Assembly: GCF_009834025.1 (NCBI RefSeq) | Contig: NZ_CP047156.1 | Coordinates: 682,001 to 746,000 of the forward strand | Source of the DNA: Epidermidibacterium keratini | GTDB lineage: Bacteria > Actinomycetota > Actinomycetes > Mycobacteriales > Antricoccaceae | Length of the DNA: 64,000 nucleotides | Direction: 5' to 3' | In this document: one piece after another, positions 60,728-64,000 of the stretch | Position numbering within the stretch: position 1 is the first letter of the stretch | How the letters are laid out: each line of letters begins with the position of its first letter | The notes under the pieces: model-generated | What the model saw: only the letters and a program-made list of their open reading frames with translations | Database searches by the model: none | What the model was told of the DNA's origin: nothing | Made by a program: the position numbers and the translations under genes

Positions 60728-60810
60728 CCCACAATCTTCCCGCCACGGCGGGCGCCCCCGGACCGTCACGGTCGCGGGGAACTACCCATACCCGACAAGG
60801 GGAATCACCT

Positions 60811-61542
60811 GTGAAGAAGTACCTGCACGGCATCGACATGACCGCCGACCCGCACCTGGTGGCCGCTGCGCTGCTCGCGAAGAACCGCGAGAAGTACGGC
60901 GACCTCACGATGATGGCCGACCCGCCGGAGTCCGGGAGCGAAGACCCGTCGAATGACGATCCGAAGGACGGCGATCTGAACGCTCCCGGCAAGCGCCAGG
61001 AGACAAGCGAAGGCGACAAGGGCTACCCGCCGGACACTCCGGTGAAGGACATGACGGCGGAGCAGAGAGCGGCCTACGACGCCGACAAGCGTGAGAAGAA
61101 CCGTCAGCAGCGTGAGCAGTGGCGGGACGCGACGCGCGGGAAGACTCCCGAACAGATCAAGGCAGACCTCGCCGATCTCGACAATCTGCGTCAGGCCAAC
61201 GAGTCCGCAGTCGAGACTGCGGTGCGTGAGGCCCGCGCGGACGAGCGGACGAAGGTGCTCGCCGAGACCAACGATCGCCTGTCGAAGGCGATGCTGCGGA
61301 CAGCGCTCAGCGCGCGCGGCAAGTCTGACGAGCAGATCGACCAGATTCTTTCGACCACCGCGCTCAGCGCGTTCGTGGTCGAGGGCGACGTGGCTGACGA
61401 CAAGGTAGCCGCATACGCCGATCTCATCGCCGGTCCCGTCACGGGCGCCAGCAACCAATGGTCCGGCACGGGCCAAGGCACTTCCCCGCCGCCTCCGAGT
61501 CGCATGAGCGGCAAGGAGATCCGGGAGAAGTACCTCAAATAA
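60811..61542 (+). CDS. Scaffolding-type protein
   Basis: A 243-residue acidic, coiled-coil-rich protein (EQRAAYDADKREKNRQQREQ, LADLDNLRQANESAVETAVR), usual for a phage capsid scaffold placed before decoration and capsid genes. No protease motif seen. GGGGAATCACC precedes the GTG. Confidence 0.75.
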   Translation: MKKYLHGIDMTADPHLVAAALLAKNREKYGDLTMMADPPESGSEDPSNDDPKDGDLNAPGKRQETSEGDKGYPPDTPVKDMTAEQRAAYDADKREKNRQQREQWRDATRGKTPEQIKADLADLDNLRQANESAVETAVREARADERTKVLAETNDRLSKAMLRTALSARGKSDEQIDQILSTTALSAFVVEGDVADDKVAAYADLIAGPVTGASNQWSGTGQGTSPPPPSRMSGKEIREKYLK

Positions 61543-61572
61543 CCGAAAGCTCTTACACAGAAGGAGATTCCG

Positions 61573-61944
61573 ATGGGAATCAACCCCACGCGTAAGTCTT
61601 ACGGGCGAGTGAACCGGTCTTATCTCGTGACCGAGACCGGTGTCGGTGACGGCATCGGCTGCACTCTCCCCAAGGCTGCGTTCGAGAACGCGCCGGGAGT
61701 CGAGGACGGGCTTGTCCCGGCCGGCTACCCGGTCACCGTCGCCGCTGACGGCAAAGCGGCGCCGTTCGCTGCTGGCGGCGAGTTGAGCGGCTTCACCATC
61801 GACTCGGTGAACGTCACGCTCGGCGACGAGTCGATCGGCTACCAGTGGTACGGCGCGATCGACCCCAGCAAGCTGCCCGTCGACTTCGACCCGGCCGGTG
61901 CGACCGGCAACGCGTCTAAGTTCTACTTCGGCGCCAAGGCCTAA
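61573..61944 (+). CDS. Head decoration / capsid cement-type protein
   Basis: A 123-residue beta-rich protein (VTETGVGDGIGCTLPKAAFENA, then VNVTLGDESIGYQWYGAIDP). Position between scaffold and major capsid, size and composition fit a head decoration protein. Confidence 0.65.
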   Translation: MGINPTRKSYGRVNRSYLVTETGVGDGIGCTLPKAAFENAPGVEDGLVPAGYPVTVAADGKAAPFAAGGELSGFTIDSVNVTLGDESIGYQWYGAIDPSKLPVDFDPAGATGNASKFYFGAKA

Positions 61945-61958
61945 GGAGGGAGTGAATC

Positions 61959-62987
61959 ATGGCAACTCTCGTTACCGAGTACTTCAAGCCGGCCGAGCTC
62001 ACTGAGCTGTCGCGCGAGATTCAGGCGGACGCCGAGCGCCCGGCTGACACGAACTACCGACTCCAGGTCGACTATCTGCCGGAGGAAACGACGCAGGACA
62101 TCGATTACCGGGTTCGTGCTGGCGACAACGGCATCCCGAGCTCGGCGAAGTTCCGCGCGTTCGACGCTGAGGCGCATGTCGGTTCCCGTCCTGGGTTCAC
62201 CGAGGTGTCCGGCGGTCTCCAGCCTCTCGGCCAGCGTGAGCTCATCACCGAGCTCGATCGGCTGCGCATCCGCAAGGCTGACGCCGAAGCGTTCCGTGTC
62301 GAGCTGGCTAAGGCGGACCGTGCGGCGACGCTGGCGACGGTGGTGCGCATGGAGCGCGCTGTCGCTCAGACGCTGCTCACCGGCAAGACCACGCTCACAA
62401 ACGAGCGCGGCATCACCCAGGAAGCCGACTGGGGGCGCAAGGCGAATCGGACGGTCGCCGCGGCGACGCAGTGGACGAACGCCGACGCGGCTGACCCGAT
62501 CGCGGACCTCACCGCGTGGCAGGAACTCGTGGATCGCGAGGGCACGTGGGTCATGTCGACCCCGACGTTCAACCTGATCCGCCGCACCGAGGCGATGCGT
62601 AAGCTCGGCTCGATCGCGGCGACGGGCCTGGCGTCGACGGTCACGACCGACTTCGTGCGGCAGACCGTCTCGGCCTACGGACTCGGCACGATCGACCTGT
62701 ACGACGCGAAGTTCATCAACGAGGCCGGCGAGGAAGAGCGCATCTTGCCGGTTGGCAAGGTGCTGTTCGTCCCGAACGCGGGCACCGGTGCTGCCGGCCG
62801 CACGGTGTGGGGTGTCACTGCCGAGGCGATGGACCCGAAGTACGAGATCGAGGAGTCTGCGTGGCCCGGCATCGTTGTCGGTCACTACCAGAACGAGCAC
62901 CCGAAGCAGGACTGGGTGCACGCTTCGGCGATCGGCTTCCCGGTGCTCGCGAACCCGGACCGCACTCTTGCTGCGACGGTGGCGTAG
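61959..62987 (+). CDS. Major capsid protein (E family)
   Basis: A 342-residue protein with lambda gpE-type strings: an N-terminal YFKPAELTELSREIQADAE, a central VVRMERAVAQTLLTGKTTL and a C-terminal GVTAEAMDPKYEIEESAWPGIVVGHYQNEHPKQ (pieces DPKYEIEESAWPG, HYQNEHPKQDWVHASAIGFP). GGAGGGAG is before the ATG. Confidence 0.9.
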   Translation: MATLVTEYFKPAELTELSREIQADAERPADTNYRLQVDYLPEETTQDIDYRVRAGDNGIPSSAKFRAFDAEAHVGSRPGFTEVSGGLQPLGQRELITELDRLRIRKADAEAFRVELAKADRAATLATVVRMERAVAQTLLTGKTTLTNERGITQEADWGRKANRTVAAATQWTNADAADPIADLTAWQELVDREGTWVMSTPTFNLIRRTEAMRKLGSIAATGLASTVTTDFVRQTVSAYGLGTIDLYDAKFINEAGEEERILPVGKVLFVPNAGTGAAGRTVWGVTAEAMDPKYEIEESAWPGIVVGHYQNEHPKQDWVHASAIGFPVLANPDRTLAATVA

Positions 62988-62992
62988 TCGCC

Positions 62993-63169
62993 GTGGCGAA
63001 GCTGAAGGCGACCGTGATCGTCCGCAACCCGAAGACCGGGGCCGTCACCGCGCTGCTTGCGGGCAGCGCCGTGCCGGACTGGGCCGAGGGGCTTGTCGGG
63101 GACCATCTGCTCGAACAGGAGCGGAAGGCCCCGGCGAAGCGTCCCGCGCCCAAGAGTGACGACAAGTAG
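62993..63169 (+). CDS. Small head protein
   Basis: A 58-residue protein, beta-strand-like start (LKATVIVRNPKTGAVTALLAG) and basic Pro/Lys-rich end. GTG start six bases after the capsid stop. Possibly a minor decoration or assembly protein. Confidence 0.55.
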   Translation: MAKLKATVIVRNPKTGAVTALLAGSAVPDWAEGLVGDHLLEQERKAPAKRPAPKSDDK

Positions 63170-63175
63170 CTCATC

Positions 63176-63553
63176 GTGGCTGACGAACCCTACGTCACGG
63201 TCGAAGACGTCAAAGCCCGGTGGCTGGGCAGTGCCTCGCTGCCGGACGACGCGGTGATCAAGGCGTGGATCGCAGATGCGGAGGCCGAGCTCCGCGAGCA
63301 CATTCCGAACCTGGATGCGCTCGTGGAGTCCGGCCGCATCGCCCGAGAGTCGGTCGTCAAGATCGTCTGCAAGGCGGTGATCGGGGCGCTGCGGAACGCG
63401 GACGGTTTCCGGTCCGAGTCCGAGGGCGACTACTCCTACGCGCGGTTCGGTGACGGTTTCGTGTGGTACCGCCAGTCAGACATTGACCGGCTCATCCCGC
63501 GATCGACGATGCCTGGCGTGATCCGCTCTGCGCTTCCTTGCGGGTGGCAGTGA
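63176..63553 (+). CDS. Head-tail connector (Gp19/Gp15/Gp42-like)
   Basis: A 125-residue helical protein: VTVEDVKARWLGSASLPDDA, WIADAEAELREHIPNLDALV and GDGFVWYRQSDIDRLIP, as in adaptor proteins below the portal. GTG start. Confidence 0.8.
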   Translation: MADEPYVTVEDVKARWLGSASLPDDAVIKAWIADAEAELREHIPNLDALVESGRIARESVVKIVCKAVIGALRNADGFRSESEGDYSYARFGDGFVWYRQSDIDRLIPRSTMPGVIRSALPCGWQ

Positions 63554-63888
63554 GCCTGCTTGATGGGCGGCACACGCTGCTGGTGACTCCGCAGATCCGC
63601 GTGGGTGACCCGGTGGACGGCGACAGGTTCGTCGACGGGCCGCAGATCGAGGTGCGCTGCAACGTTCAGCCGGTGTCGGAGGAACGGTCGGCCGCGTTGG
63701 GGCTTGCTTCGCGTGGCGTGTACCGGGTGTCGTGTCGCCGCTGGCCTGCCGGTGCGTACTGGCGGGCCGAGTGGCTGGAGGGCGGGATCGAGCTGTCCTA
63801 TGCGCAGGCGAATCCGAAGGTGCATCGAATGTCGGGCGCGACGTCTCACGACGTGGTGTACGGCGTGACGGAGGGTCCGCATGGCTAA
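63550..63888 (+). CDS. Head-closure-type protein
   Basis: A 112-residue beta-rich protein (HTLLVTPQIRVGDPVDGDRF, IEVRCNVQPVSEER). Its position after the adaptor matches the stopper/head-closure slot of siphophage operons. GTGA overlap with the adaptor. Confidence 0.65.
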   Translation: MSLLDGRHTLLVTPQIRVGDPVDGDRFVDGPQIEVRCNVQPVSEERSAALGLASRGVYRVSCRRWPAGAYWRAEWLEGGIELSYAQANPKVHRMSGATSHDVVYGVTEGPHG

Positions 63889-64000
63889 GTTGTCGTTTCC
63901 GCGCGGCGAGTCGTTCGCGAACGAGATGGCCGCGAAGCATGTCGAGACGCAGGCGAAGCTCGACACTGAGGCCGAGGTCGTGGCTGCGGTGATCCGTAAC
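63881..64000 (+). CDS. HK97 gp10-like tail completion protein, partial
   Basis: Only the first 40 residues are in the window (FPRGESFANEMAAKHVETQA). Helical start and position after the closure gene suggest a gp10-type or tail-terminator protein. 8-base overlap with the previous gene. Confidence 0.5.
   Translation, partial: MAKLSFPRGESFANEMAAKHVETQAKLDTEAEVVAAVIRN

Noticed and set aside
36803-64000. Right attachment site of the prophage
   Set aside because: I looked for a repeat of the tRNA-Leu 3' half and saw none; the window ends within the head genes, so the site must lie outside.

Overview
The window is about 64 kb of a high-GC actinobacterial genome. Two things point to a mycolata-like or closely related lineage with an arabinan-containing envelope. 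One is an AftD-type arabinofuranosyltransferase. The other is its neighbourhood: DUF2613 and DUF3068 proteins, a large polytopic membrane protein, a GT4 glycosyltransferase and an OafA-type acyltransferase. From memory this is the set found around Rv0225-Rv0228 and Rv0236c in Mycobacterium tuberculosis. I cannot name the species.

Bases 1-36.8 kb are host chromosome. From left to right they hold the envelope cluster (1-12 kb), an acyl carrier protein with a ketoacyl synthase (11.9-13.4 kb), and tRNA-Arg followed by a hairpin-bracketed AbiEi/DUF559 gene (13.8-15 kb). Next come an EamA transporter, a small stress membrane protein, a Tat-exported protein, a HerA-like ATPase, oligoribonuclease and tRNA-His. 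A four-gene segment bounded by two 69-base direct repeats follows (20.2-23.2 kb). Then come SecA2, a hemerythrin-like protein, an ECF41 sigma factor with its carboxymuconolactone decarboxylase partner, an iron-box siderophore-interacting protein, and a thiamine salvage operon under a TPP riboswitch. The host part ends with a macro-domain protein, an L,D-transpeptidase, tRNA-Lys, a fused acetyl-CoA carboxylase carboxyltransferase, a DUF3618 protein, a Bcp peroxidase and a tRNA-Leu.

Bases 36.8 kb to the right edge are an integrated prophage whose left end abuts the tRNA-Leu gene; the right end lies outside the window. Its leftward lysogeny operon (36.8-40.9 kb) carries the integrase, a DUF3263 protein, an ImmA/IrrE-type protease and a repressor candidate. 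A divergent Cro-like gene starts the rightward early region (41.1-54.6 kb). That region is a chain of small genes joined mostly by 4-base start/stop overlaps, including an exonuclease/RecT pair, an HNH protein, a replication-type winged-helix protein, a RuvC-like resolvase, a solitary DNA methyltransferase and many small Cys/His-rich proteins. A counter-oriented lipid- or membrane-anchored DUF4333-like gene separates it from the late genes: HNH, terminase small and large subunits, portal, MuF-like protein, scaffold, decoration, major capsid and head-tail connectors (55.5-64 kb).

Several non-coding signals add to the gene list. These include a strongly enriched GTACGCCG octamer in the host part but not in the prophage, matched promoters for the ECF41 regulon, repeated AGGTTTGCC operators at the immunity switch, a probable leaderless cro-like transcript, and two families of long palindromic repeats.
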